A DNA stretch of 64,000 nt, from assembly GCA_030424865.1 (NCBI GenBank), contig JAUHVR010000012.1, positions 1 to 64,000 on the forward strand, in the 5' to 3' direction. Position numbers and translations under genes: made by a program. Origin of the DNA: Alphaproteobacteria bacterium. Its GTDB lineage: Bacteria > Pseudomonadota > Alphaproteobacteria > Rhodobacterales > Rhodobacteraceae. The notes beneath the pieces are model-generated. The model saw nothing but the letters and a program-made list of their open reading frames with translations, was not told the DNA's origin and did no database searches. Shown here in pieces: positions 8,188-17,809 of the stretch. Every line of letters begins with the position of its first letter. Positions within the stretch are counted from its first letter, which is position 1.

Positions 8188-9201
8188 TTACTGGCAAACG
8201 GCCAGGGTCGAGCCGGCGCAAAGCGCGTCTTTCTCGATCCAGCCTGCGTCCAGAACAACGCTCAGATTGTCGGCGGTCACCGGAACAGGCGCCAGGAACA
8301 TCGACTGCAGCGTGGTGCCCGAGGGCGAGGTCCACTCGGCTGCGCCCATGACCTCTTCGCCTTTGGCCAGCTTCACGGCAATCTCGCCAGCTGCCGCGCC
8401 CAGTGCACGTGCGTCCTTCCAGACCGAAACGGTCTGAGTGCCGGTTGCAACACGGTTCAGAGCGGCGTGGTCACCGTCCTGACCCGAAACCGGGATGCCT
8501 TCCATGCCCTGTGCGGTCAGAGCAGCCACAACGCCACCGGCGGTGCCGTCGTTCGAGGCCACAACCGCGTCAACATTGTTGTCCACGGCGGTCAGGATCT
8601 GCTCCATGTTGCGCTGTGCGTTCGCAGGAACCCAGCCATCGGTGTAGGCTTCGCCAACGATGGTGATGTCACCAGCGTCGATTGCCGCCTGCAGAACCTC
8701 TTGCTGACCACCACGCAGGAAGTCTGCGTTCGGGTCGGTCGGCGAACCCTTGATCATGACGTAGTTGCCCTTGGGCTGCGCGGCCAGAACGGCGCGGGCC
8801 TGCATGCGGCCAACTTCGACGTTGTCGAAGGTCAGGTAGAAGGCGCGGGCGTCTTCGATCAGGCGGTCATAAGCGATGACAGGGATGTCTTCGTCCGCAG
8901 CGGCCTGAACCGCCGGACCAACAGCCGAAGCGTCCTGAGCCAGGATGATCAGAGCGTTTGCGCCCTGGGCGATCAGCGACTCGATGTCGGCCAGCTGTTT
9001 GGCCGAGGACGACTGCGCGTCAGCCGAGATGTAGCTTGCACCGGCTGCTTCCAGTGCGCTCTTGATCGCGGCTTCGTCAGTTTTCCAGCGCTCTTCCTGG
9101 AAGTTCGACCAGCTCACACCAACGGTGACCGAGTGCCCACCCGCAAATGCGGCACCCGCAAAGGTCAAGGTTGCCGCTGCCGCGGCGATAAACTTCTTCA
9201 T
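8188..9201 (-). CDS. xylF: Xylose-binding periplasmic protein XylF
   Basis: A 337-residue substrate-binding protein with a classical signal peptide ([20 protein letters not shown]) and a periplasmic type-I binding fold. Family features are [44 protein letters not shown] and [11 protein letters not shown], closely matching XylF proteins. It captures D-xylose and delivers it to XylH/XylG. The ATG at 9201 has a strong GGGAGG site 5 bases ahead; the open frame extends ten codons further but without a ribosome site. It heads the leftward operon and is divergent from xylR across a 196-bp control region. Confidence 0.92.
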   Translation of the reverse strand: MKKFIAAAAATLTFAGAAFAGGHSVTVGVSWSNFQEERWKTDEAAIKSALEAAGASYISADAQSSSAKQLADIESLIAQGANALIILAQDASAVGPAVQAAADEDIPVIAYDRLIEDARAFYLTFDNVEVGRMQARAVLAAQPKGNYVMIKGSPTDPNADFLRGGQQEVLQAAIDAGDITIVGEAYTDGWVPANAQRNMEQILTAVDNNVDAVVASNDGTAGGVVAALTAQGMEGIPVSGQDGDHAALNRVATGTQTVSVWKDARALGAAAGEIAVKLAKGEEVMGAAEWTSPSGTTLQSMFLAPVPVTADNLSVVLDAGWIEKDALCAGSTLAVCQ

Positions 9202-9281
9202 GGTTTCCTCCCATATGTGCGGCGCCCACACCTATTACAAACCCTTGTGCGGGCGCTAACATCTGCACTCTGGCAGAATTA

Positions 9282-9298
9282 AATTTGAAAATCAAATT
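9282..9298. promoter_or_regulatory. Candidate XylR operator in the xylF/xylR gap
   Basis: A perfect 7-bp inverted repeat with a 3-base spacer, AATTTGA-AAA-TCAAATT, lies between the divergent xylF and xylR genes. The same 17-bp pattern with two changed positions occurs upstream of xylB at 17188-17204. Repetition at the two xylose promoters supports a binding site for the ROK regulator. A further imperfect repeat, AATCA-TT-TGATT, lies at 9341-9352, closer to xylR. Confidence 0.7.
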
Positions 9299-9307
9299 AA
9301 TTATTTG

Positions 9308-9327
9308 ATGATGCTGGGATGCATCAT
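9308..9327. repeat. Second inverted repeat in the xylF/xylR control region
   Basis: ATGATGC at 9308-9314 and GCATCAT at 9321-9327 are a perfect 7-bp inverted repeat around TGGGAT. Its sequence differs from the AATTTGA-type site nearby, so it may bind a second regulator or fold in a transcript leader. No role is shown by the sequence. Confidence 0.5.
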
Positions 9328-9397
9328 GCGCCTGACCTTGAATCATTTGATTTGACGTCCAAAATAATTTATCAAGGCCCCCCACAGGGGGATCAAA

Positions 9398-10603
9398 TTG
9401 TCGGCATCACGCGATCAACGCAGCGGCAGCAAGCGCAAGATTCTGGCTGCAATTCGGGCGGCTGGGCGAATCGCGCGCATCGATGTGGCCAAGGCCACCG
9501 GCATCAGTCAGGCAACTGTCACGACAATCACCGCCGAGATGCTGTCGGCCGGTCTGATTCACGAAGTCGCCTCGGATGACGGGGATCGCGGGGCCCGTCG
9601 GGGACGCCCCAGGGTCGATCTTGCCCTGCGTGGCGAGGCCCGGACGGTCGTCGGTGTGAAAATCGCCCATCAATCCCTGTCTATCGCGATCCTCGATTTC
9701 AGCGGGGATGTCATCGGCGAACATTCCGCCCCTCTGGCCGCAGCCGTGCAGTCCACCCATGATCTTGCCGCGCAACTGCGGACGCAAATTTCCATCGCCG
9801 CCGAAAAGGCCGGGATGACGATGGACCAGATTTCAGCTGTTGGCGTCGGTCTGGCGGGCATCGTCGACGCGACGCGCGGCTTCGTCCACTGGTCGCCCTC
9901 GCTGACCGAACGCAACCAGCCTTTCCGCGACATCGCGCAAGAGGCGCTGGGCTGCCCCGTCTTTGTCGACAACGACGCCAACCTTGTTGCGATGGCCGAA
10001 CTGATGTTCGGTCACGGCAAGAACGTTCAGGATTTCATAGTCGTCACGATCGAAAGTGGCGTCGGCATGGGGATTGTCCTTGGCGGCGAGCTGTACCGTG
10101 GCACGCGGGGATGCGGCGCAGAATTCGGGCACACCAAGGTTCAGCTGGACGGCGCGCTGTGCCGTTGCGGGCAACGCGGCTGCCTCGAGGCCTATGTCGC
10201 CGACTATGCGCTGCTGCGCGAGGCAGACGTGGTCCAGAACAGCAAGCAAAGCTCGGCCCGGCAGATTGCCGTCCTTCTGAAAGCCGCGCGCGACGGCGAT
10301 CAGACGGCGCAAAGCATCGTGAACCGCGCCGGGCGCATGTTTGCGATGGGTCTGGCCAACCTCGTGAACATCTTTGACCCGCAGCAGATCATCCTGGCGG
10401 GGGAACGGGTGCAATTCGACCACCTTTACGCGGACGGGGTCATGGCTTCGATCCGTCAGCAGATTGTCCAGATCGACCTGCCTCCGCCCGAGATCGTGAT
10501 CCACAAATGGGGTGACCTGATGTGGGCCCGCGGCGCGGGCGCCTTTGCGATCCAAGGTGTGTCTGACATGGCCCTCAAGGACCTCGGAGAACATGCGTCT
10601 TAA
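9398..10603 (+). CDS. xylR: ROK-family xylose regulator XylR
   Basis: A 401-residue ROK repressor. Residues ~10-60 form a winged helix-turn-helix (IRAAGRIARIDVAKATGISQATV), followed by the sugar-kinase-like ROK domain with GLAGIVD, FVDNDANLVAMAE, the histidine/cysteine zinc motif (GHTKV then CRCGQRGCLE) and a late PQQIILAGE segment. Such regulators release DNA when xylose binds. The start is TTG at 9398 with a strong GGGGG ribosome site 6 bases ahead; no ATG fits. It is divergent from xylFHG, and its end overlaps the next gene by 11 bp. It probably represses both xylFHG and xylBA. Confidence 0.9.
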   Translation: MSASRDQRSGSKRKILAAIRAAGRIARIDVAKATGISQATVTTITAEMLSAGLIHEVASDDGDRGARRGRPRVDLALRGEARTVVGVKIAHQSLSIAILDFSGDVIGEHSAPLAAAVQSTHDLAAQLRTQISIAAEKAGMTMDQISAVGVGLAGIVDATRGFVHWSPSLTERNQPFRDIAQEALGCPVFVDNDANLVAMAELMFGHGKNVQDFIVVTIESGVGMGIVLGGELYRGTRGCGAEFGHTKVQLDGALCRCGQRGCLEAYVADYALLREADVVQNSKQSSARQIAVLLKAARDGDQTAQSIVNRAGRMFAMGLANLVNIFDPQQIILAGERVQFDHLYADGVMASIRQQIVQIDLPPPEIVIHKWGDLMWARGAGAFAIQGVSDMALKDLGEHAS

Positions 10604-12131
10604 AGTTTTTATGCTGGCCATGCTGGCCGGATCGGCGCAGGCCGAGGTCTCTTTTGCGCCGGTCGATGTGCCCGTGCACAGCTATGACGGGGGCTGGACG
10701 CACTATGTTGGCGGCGGCCTTGCCGTCTTTGACTGTGACGGCGACCACCTGCCCGAACTTTACGCAGCTGGGGGCGAAAATCCCGGCACCCTGCTGCGCA
10801 ACCGTTCGGAGCGCGGCGGAGCGCTGGTCTTTGAGGCGGACACGCCGAAAGCCTTGCAGGTCACCGGGCTGACCGGAGCCTATCCGCTGGACATCGACGG
10901 TGACGGGCAAAGCGACCTGATCCTGCTGTCGGAACAGCAAAACCAGATCCTGCGCGGCGGGCCGGACTGTTCCTTTGCTGCGTTCGAGGGGCTGGCGTTT
11001 GTCGACACGGGCCGTTGGACCACCGCCTTTTCCGCGACCTGGATCGGCGAGGATACCTTGCCGACGCTGGCCTTTGGCAACTACGTCGACCGCGACGATC
11101 CGAACGGCCCGTTCGAGGCCTGCGACGTGAACCATCTGTATCGCCCATCGGGTGCATCTTATGGCCCTGCGCAGGTTCTGGAGCCAGGGTTTTGCGCCCT
11201 GTCGATCCTGTTTTCGGATTGGTCCCGCACCGGGCGACCCGATCTGCGGGTCAGCAACGACCGACACTACTATGTGAAAGGCGGGGCCGAGCAGCTTTGG
11301 ACGGTCTCGCCGGACCTGCGTCTGTTGACCGGCGATGACGGCTGGATCGCGCACGAACTGTGGGGCATGGGCATCGCCAGCCGCGATGTGACCGGCGATG
11401 GTCGGCCCGAGGTCTATCTGTCCTCGATGGGCGACCAGCGCCTGCAGGTTCTGGCGGACAACGGTCGCCCCGAATGGACTGACGCGCCTTATGACTGGGG
11501 CACCACGGCCCATCGCCCGCATGTGGGCGAAGACGGCCGCCCCTCGACCGGGTGGCACACGGCCTTTGGCGATGTGCAGAACGATGGGCTGGACGATATT
11601 TTCGTGTCGAAAGGCAATGTCGAGCAGATGCCCGGCTTGGCGATGCAGGACCCGAATTCCCTGCTGCTGGCCGTTGGCCCGCAGCAATGGGAAGAGGTGG
11701 CAGGCCCCGCAGGCGTGGCCAGTTTTCACCGCGGGCGCGGCGCGGCCTTGGCCGATCTGAACATGGACGGGCGGCTGGACCTTGCGGTTTTGAACCGCCG
11801 CGCACCTTTGGAGGTCTGGCAGAACACCTCGGCCGCAACGGGCGCATTCGTGTCCCTGCGGCTGCAGCAGGACGGCCCGAACCGCGACGCGATCGGGGCC
11901 TGGATCGAAGTTGACATCGACGGTCGCGTGGTCGCGCGCGAGGTCACGATCGGCGGGGGTCACGCGGGTGGCATACTCGGCGCCGAACATTTCGGACTGG
12001 GCGAGGTCACTGATCTGCGGGTGCGGGTGATCTGGCCCGATGGCGCCGCCAGTGACTGGCAGGACATCCCCGCCGACGCGCACCTGATGCTGAAAAGCAC
12101 GGGCCGGTCGCTGGAGGTTTTGCCCTACTGA
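10593..12131 (+). CDS. Exported CRTAC1-like FG-GAP/ASPIC-UnbV protein
   Basis: A 512-residue exported protein with a short signal peptide (MRLKVFMLAMLAGSAQA). The mature part carries repeated calcium-binding beta-propeller loops (FDCDGDHLPELY, LDIDGDGQSDLI, DVTGDGRPEVY, DVQNDGLDDIF, DLNMDGRLDLA). It ends in an ASPIC/UnbV-like module (GAWIEVDIDGRVV, GGGHAGG, HFGLGEV, VRVIWPDG). Such proteins are thought to be secreted adhesion or binding proteins; no enzyme activity is established. The ATG has CGGAG ahead and lies inside the last codons of xylR (11-bp overlap), which implies co-translation with the regulator. The 3' end overlaps the dihaem peroxidase gene convergently by 7 bp. Confidence 0.82.
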   Translation: MRLKVFMLAMLAGSAQAEVSFAPVDVPVHSYDGGWTHYVGGGLAVFDCDGDHLPELYAAGGENPGTLLRNRSERGGALVFEADTPKALQVTGLTGAYPLDIDGDGQSDLILLSEQQNQILRGGPDCSFAAFEGLAFVDTGRWTTAFSATWIGEDTLPTLAFGNYVDRDDPNGPFEACDVNHLYRPSGASYGPAQVLEPGFCALSILFSDWSRTGRPDLRVSNDRHYYVKGGAEQLWTVSPDLRLLTGDDGWIAHELWGMGIASRDVTGDGRPEVYLSSMGDQRLQVLADNGRPEWTDAPYDWGTTAHRPHVGEDGRPSTGWHTAFGDVQNDGLDDIFVSKGNVEQMPGLAMQDPNSLLLAVGPQQWEEVAGPAGVASFHRGRGAALADLNMDGRLDLAVLNRRAPLEVWQNTSAATGAFVSLRLQQDGPNRDAIGAWIEVDIDGRVVAREVTIGGGHAGGILGAEHFGLGEVTDLRVRVIWPDGAASDWQDIPADAHLMLKSTGRSLEVLPY

Positions 12132-13420
12132 GGCACCGGCAATCCGCTGGGCACCGTGTCCGGCACGCCCAACCGGCCAGCGATCGAGGCCGGATCGGTC
12201 AGGCTGCCCAGAAAGGCAAGGATCGCGGCGACCTCGGCATCGGACAGCGAAATTGGGGCCAGTTGGTTGGCCTCGGCAATCGCGGCAACCTCGCGCGGGT
12301 CGCGCATGATCCGCAGATCATCCACCGGCAGGTCCGGCAGGCGCGCCTGATCCAGCGAATAGCTGTTCAGCGCGGCAATCGGGTCAAGGTGATGTCGCAC
12401 GACATCTTCCAGCGAGGCATAGGCCCCCGCATGGCCATAAGGCGCGGTTTCGGTCACGTTGCGCAGCGAGGGCGTGCGAAAGGCATAGGCATCCTCGGCC
12501 CGCCCGGTCACCCGCATCCGGCCCGTATCGCGGGCATGGCGTTCAAAGCGTGCCGCTTTGCCCGGCCCGATCTGCGGCATGGCGATGGCGTGGAAATCAT
12601 GGTCGGTCTGGAACCAGCCGCTGTGACAGGTGGCGCAACCGGCCTTGCCGTAGAACAGGTTCGCCCCATCCAGGGCCGCACCCGTCAAAGGCTCTTCGCC
12701 GCGCAGGTGCCGGTCAAAGGGGCTGTTGTCGGCCTGCCATTCAAAGGCCATGAAGGCCGCCAGCGCGTCCGAGATATCGGTGAACTGCGCCGGCGCGCCT
12801 CCAGTCACTTTCTCGAACCCCTGCGCGTATTCCGGGATCGCCCTCACCCGCGCGGAAATCAGCGCCCAGGCACCGTCTTCGCCGGTCAGAAAGCCCTGCC
12901 GCACGGCCTGCGAAATCTCGTTTTCTGAGTAATGCCCCGCCATCTCGTCGCCCGATAGAACCGGGAACATCGATTGGGCCGACAGGACGCCGGAAAACCC
13001 GTGCACCATCTCCTGGCCCAGGGGCGTGCGGATGCCGTCGGGTTCGTCCGGCTTGGCCTCGAGCCGACCGTCGTGGAACATCGAGGCGAACTCGGCCGCA
13101 CCAAGGTTGAACACCGCGGGCGCGTTGCGGGGAATGCGTTGTTCGGGCGGATTGTCCGGGTCCGCGACCCGCGCCGTGCCCAACCCGATGCCGCCATCGC
13201 CAATGCCCAGCGACAGCCCGTCCGAGGTGCCAAATTTCGGGTGGTGGCAGGTCGCGCAGGCGACTTCCTTGTTGCCGCTCAGGATCGGATCATAAAACAG
13301 CAACCATCCCATCTCGACCAGCGCCGGATCCTGTGCGGGAAACACCGGGGGCGTGTCCGGCATCTGGCCCGCCACTGCCGGCAAAGCCGTCAGCAGGGAA
13401 AGCACGGCCACCCGTTTCAT
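12125..13420 (-). CDS. Dihaem cytochrome-c peroxidase / MauG-family protein
   Basis: A 431-residue periplasmic protein with a signal peptide (MKRVAVLSLLTALPAVAG) and two c-type haem sites, CATCH at 55-59 and CATCH at 262-266, with conserved peroxidase-family segments RIPRNAPAVFNL, MFHDGR, FRTPSLRNV and APYGHAG. The family includes hydrogen-peroxide-reducing cytochrome-c peroxidases and MauG, which oxidises residues in a partner protein. At 431 residues it is longer than classical CcpA (~330). It is the last gene of xylB-xylA-mutarotase-peroxidase, overlapping the mutarotase gene by 4 bp. The link to xylose metabolism is unexpected; the substrate is not determined. Confidence 0.87.
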   Translation of the reverse strand: MKRVAVLSLLTALPAVAGQMPDTPPVFPAQDPALVEMGWLLFYDPILSGNKEVACATCHHPKFGTSDGLSLGIGDGGIGLGTARVADPDNPPEQRIPRNAPAVFNLGAAEFASMFHDGRLEAKPDEPDGIRTPLGQEMVHGFSGVLSAQSMFPVLSGDEMAGHYSENEISQAVRQGFLTGEDGAWALISARVRAIPEYAQGFEKVTGGAPAQFTDISDALAAFMAFEWQADNSPFDRHLRGEEPLTGAALDGANLFYGKAGCATCHSGWFQTDHDFHAIAMPQIGPGKAARFERHARDTGRMRVTGRAEDAYAFRTPSLRNVTETAPYGHAGAYASLEDVVRHHLDPIAALNSYSLDQARLPDLPVDDLRIMRDPREVAAIAEANQLAPISLSDAEVAAILAFLGSLTDPASIAGRLGVPDTVPSGLPVPQ

Positions 13421-14394
13421 GGAAGCGGCCCGATTTCGATCTCGGTGCGTTGGAAGTAGGGCTGATCCGGGGTGCAGATCACCGAAGGAAAGCCGGGCTC
13501 GTTCACCGCATTCGGAAAGCCCTGCGCCTCCAGGCAGATCCCGGTGCCCGGCGTGTGGCTTTGACCCGGCAGGGCCCCGGGCGCAATGCCAAGACCGCCG
13601 CCGTCGTAAAGCTGAAGACCGGGTTGGTCGCTCCAGAGCCGCAGGTGCATGTCGGTGCCTGTAAGCTCGGCCACGGGCCGACCGCCGCCGGTGTTCACCA
13701 CCATGTTGTGGTCAAAGCCCTGCCCTTGCGGATCTGCCGCCGACAGGCGGAGCGGGCTAAGGAAATCGAACTGCGTGCCCTTGACCGGGGCGATCTCTCC
13801 GGTCGGGCAGCCGGTCTTGTCGCGAGGCGTGTAGCTGTCGGCGTCCAGACGCAGCACGTGGTCCCGCGCGCTGCCCGTGCCGTTCAGGTTGAAATAGAGA
13901 TGTTGCGCCAGATTGATCGGCGTCGGCCGGTCAGGCTGCGCTACCATTTCCCATATCAGGCGGCGGCCCGTCAGTTTGATGTAAACCTCGACATCCACGG
14001 CACCGGGATAGCCCTGATCCATGTCGGGTGAATGCAGCGAAAACCGCACCCCGCGGGATCCATCCGGATCGGCCCGCCACAACCTGCGGCCAAACCCGAC
14101 GGGACCGCCGTGCAGGTGATGAGGTGCGGCCGTGATCGGCAGCGTGTATTCCCGGCCTGACAGGCAGAAGCGGCCATTGCGAATACGGTTGGCCACCCGG
14201 CCCACCACCGCACCAAAGTAGTTCCTGTTTTCCAGGTAACTTTCGAAGTTTTCATACCCCAGAGTCACCGACCGCCCGGCCACCTGCCAGTCCTGAACAA
14301 TGCAGCCGAGAGACAAGAGGGTGACGGATACGTCGCCCTCGGTCAGGGTGTGGCTTTGAATCTGGCTGGCCGTCGTCGGCATCCCGTCGGGCAT
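13417..14394 (-). CDS. galM: Aldose 1-epimerase (mutarotase)
   Basis: A 325-residue mutarotase that interconverts alpha and beta anomers of aldoses; here probably supplying the xylose anomer used by XylA. Family features are the N-terminal GCIVQDWQVAGRSVTLGYENFESYL region (NYFGAVVGRVANRI follows), the HHLHGGPVGFG loop, the catalytic histidine in LAQHLYFNL and the catalytic glutamate in ICLEAQGFPNA. The start lies 4 bp after the xylA stop and the end overlaps the peroxidase gene by 4 bp, so it belongs to the xylBA operon. No signal peptide is apparent, so it acts in the cytoplasm. Confidence 0.88.
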   Translation of the reverse strand: MPDGMPTTASQIQSHTLTEGDVSVTLLSLGCIVQDWQVAGRSVTLGYENFESYLENRNYFGAVVGRVANRIRNGRFCLSGREYTLPITAAPHHLHGGPVGFGRRLWRADPDGSRGVRFSLHSPDMDQGYPGAVDVEVYIKLTGRRLIWEMVAQPDRPTPINLAQHLYFNLNGTGSARDHVLRLDADSYTPRDKTGCPTGEIAPVKGTQFDFLSPLRLSAADPQGQGFDHNMVVNTGGGRPVAELTGTDMHLRLWSDQPGLQLYDGGGLGIAPGALPGQSHTPGTGICLEAQGFPNAVNEPGFPSVICTPDQPYFQRTEIEIGPLP

Positions 14395-14398
14395 CAGG

Positions 14399-15706
14399 TC
14401 ACACGAAGCGGTTGATGTAGTTTTCCAGGATCTCCTGGCGGCCCGAGCGCGGCTGCGGGTTCACATCTTCGGCGATCACGCGCGCCTGGATCGTGTCAAA
14501 GTCGCTGTCCAGCATCGCTTGCGCCTCGGGTGTGTCCCATCCGGCGTAACGCTCTTTCAGCGCATCTTCCAGACCGCCGTCTTCCAGCATCGCGGCTGCG
14601 GCTTTCAGTCCGCGGGCACAGACGTCCATGCCACCCACATGCGCGGCGATCAGATCTTCGGCGTCAAGCGACTGGCGGCGGATCTTGGCGTCGAAGTTGG
14701 TGCCGCCCTGCGTAAAGCCACCGTCCTTCAGAATATGATAGTAGCACAGCGCCACCTCGGGCACGTTGTTGGGGAACTGGTCGGTGTCCCAGCCAGACTG
14801 ATAGTCGTTGCGGTTCATGTCGATCGACCCCAGCACGCCCAGCGCCGCCGCCGTCGCGATTTCATGCTCAAACGAGTGACCGGCCAGGATGGCATGCCCC
14901 TGTTCGAGGTTCAGCTTGACCTCATTTTCCAGCCCGTACTTCTGCAGGAAACCGTAACAGGTTGCGGCGTCATAGTCGTACTGGTGCTTCGAGGGTTCCT
15001 GCGGCTTCGGTTCCACCAGGATCTGACCCTTGAAGCCGATCTTGTGCTTGTACTCGACAACCATGTTCAGGAAGCGGCCCATGTGGTCCAGTTCCGCGCC
15101 CATGTCGGTGTTGATCAGGGTTTCATAACCTTCACGGCCACCCCACAGAACATAGTTCTGGCCGCCCAGCTTCAGGGTCGCGTCCATGCAGCCCTTGACG
15201 GTTGCAGCGGCAAAGGCGAACACATCGGGATCGGGATTGGTCGAGGCACCCGACATCCAGCGGCGGTGGCTGAACATGTTGGCGGTGCCCCACAGCAGCT
15301 TGCGGCCGGTCGCTTCCTGCTTTTCGCCGAAGTAATCGACCATCTCGTTCAGGGTGCGCAGGTTCTCGGCAAAATTGCCCTGCTCGGGGCGCACGTCGGC
15401 ATCGTGCCAGCAGTAGAAGGGCGCGTTCAGGATCTCGAACATCTCGAAGGCCACATCGGCCTTCATCTTGGCGCGGCCCATGTCGTCCTGCGGATGCCAG
15501 GGACGGATGAAGGTCTGACCCCCGAACGGGTCGCCGCCTTCCCAGGCGAACGAGTGCCAATAGGCGATGGCAAAGCGCAGGTGATCTTCCATGCGCTTGC
15601 CCATGACGACCTCGTCCGGGTTGTAGTGGTGAAAGGCCAGCGGGTTTGTGCTGTCGGGGCCTTCGTAGGTGACGGGCGCAATGCCTTCAAAAAATCCGGT
15701 GCTCAT
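14399..15706 (-). CDS. xylA: Xylose isomerase XylA
   Basis: A 435-residue enzyme converting D-xylose to D-xylulose. The active-site pair His101 and Asp104 ([10 protein letters not shown]) sits at the same positions as in the E. coli protein. Metal-binding segments such as [32 protein letters not shown] and [18 protein letters not shown] are intact, though each is cited only in part. Length matches class II isomerases. The start overlaps the end of xylB by 4 bp and the mutarotase gene follows after 4 bp. Upstream, a candidate XylR site controls the whole operon. Confidence 0.96.
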   Translation of the reverse strand: MSTGFFEGIAPVTYEGPDSTNPLAFHHYNPDEVVMGKRMEDHLRFAIAYWHSFAWEGGDPFGGQTFIRPWHPQDDMGRAKMKADVAFEMFEILNAPFYCWHDADVRPEQGNFAENLRTLNEMVDYFGEKQEATGRKLLWGTANMFSHRRWMSGASTNPDPDVFAFAAATVKGCMDATLKLGGQNYVLWGGREGYETLINTDMGAELDHMGRFLNMVVEYKHKIGFKGQILVEPKPQEPSKHQYDYDAATCYGFLQKYGLENEVKLNLEQGHAILAGHSFEHEIATAAALGVLGSIDMNRNDYQSGWDTDQFPNNVPEVALCYYHILKDGGFTQGGTNFDAKIRRQSLDAEDLIAAHVGGMDVCARGLKAAAAMLEDGGLEDALKERYAGWDTPEAQAMLDSDFDTIQARVIAEDVNPQPRSGRQEILENYINRFV

Positions 15707-17151
15707 GGGAGGTCCTTCAATGCGGGGTAAGCGGCGCGCCAGTTCTGATAGGCGGCCTCATAGGCGTCCGTCAGGTCGGCGCGGGGGGCGACCGTGCGGG
15801 CAATCTGGGGTTTGGTCATGATCTCTTCGGGGTCGGCGCCGGTGGCAGCGCAGATCGCCAGACGGGCGGCACCCATCGCTGCGCCCAACTCACCCTTTGC
15901 GGGCAAGTCAATGGGCATGTTCAGGATCGTCGCGCACAGCTCGACCCAATAGGGGGACTGCGACCCGCCGCCGATGGCCAGCACGCGGTCGAGGTTCGCG
16001 CCCGTGGCCTTGAGCGCCTCAAGGCTGTCGCGCAGGGCAAAGCTGACGCCCTCCATCACCGCGCGGGTCAGATCGGCGGGGCCGTCGGCCACATCAAGGC
16101 GCAGCATCGCGCCGCGGATCTGGCTGTCGTTGTGCGGTGTCCGCTCACCCGAAAGATAGGGCAGGAACTGCACGCGGCCGGGGTCGCCAATGGTGTCTCC
16201 CAACTCGCCCGACAGGTCGGCGGGGCTGCGGCCCAGCTGCTTGGACAGCCAGTTCAGACTGTCGGTCGCGGCCAGGATCACACCCATCTGATACCAGCGG
16301 TTCGGCACCGCGTGACAAAAGGTGTGGACGGCAGTTTCCGGCATCGGCGCAAAGCCGTCCCGGGCGGCGAGCAGCACGCCCGAGGTCCCGAGCGAGACAA
16401 AGCCATCGCCGTCACGCAGCGCGCCGACGCCGCAGGCGGCAGCGGCATTGTCTCCGCCGCCACCGGCAACGACCACGGTGCCGCCAATGCCCCAGGCCCG
16501 AGCCAGCTCGGCCCGCAGATCGCCCGCTTTCTCAGAGCCCTCGACAAGGTCCGGCATCTGGTCGGCGCGCATATGGCCAGCCTGCAGCAGCTCGGGCGAC
16601 CAGGCGCGCGCCTCGACGTCCAGCCATGTGGTGCCGGCGGCATCCGACATCTCGCCCACATGGGCGCCCGTCAGCCAGTAGATCAGATAGTCCTTGGGCA
16701 GCAGTACCTTGGCGGTCTTGGCAAAGACATCGGGCTCATTGGCCTCGACCCACAGCAGTTTCGGCGCGGTGAAACCGGGGAAGACGATGTTGCCCGAAAG
16801 GCTGCGGATATTGCCGATGGCGTCCAGCTGCGCGGCAAATTCATGGCTGCGGGTGTCGTTCCACAGGATGCAGGGGCGCAACACCTGATTGTCGGCATCC
16901 AGCAAGGTCGCGCCGTGCATGTGGCCCGACACGGCAATCCCCTGCAGGTCGCCGAAATTGGTCACCTCGTTGCGTAGATCGGCGATCACCGCTTCACAGG
17001 CGGCAATCCAATGGGCCGGGTCCTGTTCGGACCAACCCGCGTGCGGATGGTCGACGCTATAATGCGCCTCGGCCGAGGCCACGACCTCTCCGGTCTCTGT
17101 CACCAAAAGGCCGCGCAGGCCCGAGGTGCCCAGGTCTAGTCCTAAAAACAT
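15703..17151 (-). CDS. xylB: Xylulokinase XylB
   Basis: A 482-residue FGGY sugar kinase phosphorylating D-xylulose to xylulose 5-phosphate for the pentose phosphate pathway. It starts [16 protein letters not shown] (phosphate-binding loop) and contains [48 protein letters not shown] and the late adenosine loop [11 protein letters not shown]. The ATG at 17151 has a GGAGGAG ribosome site right ahead. It is the first gene of the leftward xylB-xylA-mutarotase-peroxidase operon and is preceded by a candidate XylR operator. Confidence 0.94.
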   Translation of the reverse strand: MFLGLDLGTSGLRGLLVTETGEVVASAEAHYSVDHPHAGWSEQDPAHWIAACEAVIADLRNEVTNFGDLQGIAVSGHMHGATLLDADNQVLRPCILWNDTRSHEFAAQLDAIGNIRSLSGNIVFPGFTAPKLLWVEANEPDVFAKTAKVLLPKDYLIYWLTGAHVGEMSDAAGTTWLDVEARAWSPELLQAGHMRADQMPDLVEGSEKAGDLRAELARAWGIGGTVVVAGGGGDNAAAACGVGALRDGDGFVSLGTSGVLLAARDGFAPMPETAVHTFCHAVPNRWYQMGVILAATDSLNWLSKQLGRSPADLSGELGDTIGDPGRVQFLPYLSGERTPHNDSQIRGAMLRLDVADGPADLTRAVMEGVSFALRDSLEALKATGANLDRVLAIGGGSQSPYWVELCATILNMPIDLPAKGELGAAMGAARLAICAATGADPEEIMTKPQIARTVAPRADLTDAYEAAYQNWRAAYPALKDLP

Positions 17152-17187
17152 AACTCCTCCCAAGTTGGGCCAAGTTTCCGGCCTTTT

Positions 17188-17204
17188 AATTTAGTTGTCA
17201 AATT
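17188..17204. promoter_or_regulatory. Candidate XylR operator upstream of xylB
   Basis: AATTTAG-TTG-TCAAATT has the same 17-bp length and the same right arm as the AATTTGA-AAA-TCAAATT site at 9282-9298. It lies 37 bp upstream of the xylB start. The two matching sites suggest one regulon covering uptake and catabolism; binding itself is inferred. Confidence 0.68.
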
Positions 17205-17284
17205 AAAAAAGGTGTTTTGCGCAAGAACCGGGTCGAGTTCGGGCCAAGGATTTGGAAACATGAGAAAAACAGTTCGGAGAATTT

Positions 17285-17755
17285 ATGGTGTCGATCACAT
17301 TTCATGCGATTCCCACGCGCTTTGCCGCTGCTGCATGGCGCGGTGAGGTGGATGCGAACGGAGGTACGCCAGAGCACTTTGTCTCGGACGGCGAAGGCGT
17401 GCCGTGCCGCCATTGCCTGCGGAACGTGCCTGCGGGAAAACCGGCGCTGGTGCTGGCCTTGCGACCGTTCGAGACGCTGCAGGCCTATGCCGAATGCGGT
17501 CCGGTTTTCCTGTGCGGCACGCCCTGCGAACGCGCTGTTTCAACGGGCGAATTGCCCGCAATCCTTGAAAGCCCAAGCTATATCACCCGTGGCTACAGCA
17601 TGGACGAGCGCATCGTCTACGGCACCGGCGGGGTCACTCCGACCAACCAGATCGTCGCGCGGGCCGAGGCGTTGCTCAAGGATCCGGGGATCGCCTTTGT
17701 CGACGTCCGTTCGGCGGCGAACAACTGCTTTCAGTGCCGAATCGAGCGCGCGTGA
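17285..17755 (+). CDS. DUF1203 family protein
   Basis: A 156-residue protein matching DUF1203: CRHCLRNVPAGKPALVLALRPF, then AECGPVFLCGTPCERA, then ITRGYSMDERIVYGTGG, and a C-terminal VDVRSAANNCFQCRIER. Conserved cysteines and a histidine suggest metal binding, but no function is established. It is divergent from xylB across about 130 bp that contains the candidate XylR site, and it is 54 bp ahead of the MFS gene on the same strand. Whether xylose affects it is not clear. Confidence 0.85.
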   Translation: MVSITFHAIPTRFAAAAWRGEVDANGGTPEHFVSDGEGVPCRHCLRNVPAGKPALVLALRPFETLQAYAECGPVFLCGTPCERAVSTGELPAILESPSYITRGYSMDERIVYGTGGVTPTNQIVARAEALLKDPGIAFVDVRSAANNCFQCRIERA

Positions 17756-17809
17756 TGCGATGTCGCGAATCGACTAGTCGCGCCATGGGGCGCCCGCTAG
17801 GGTCGCGGC

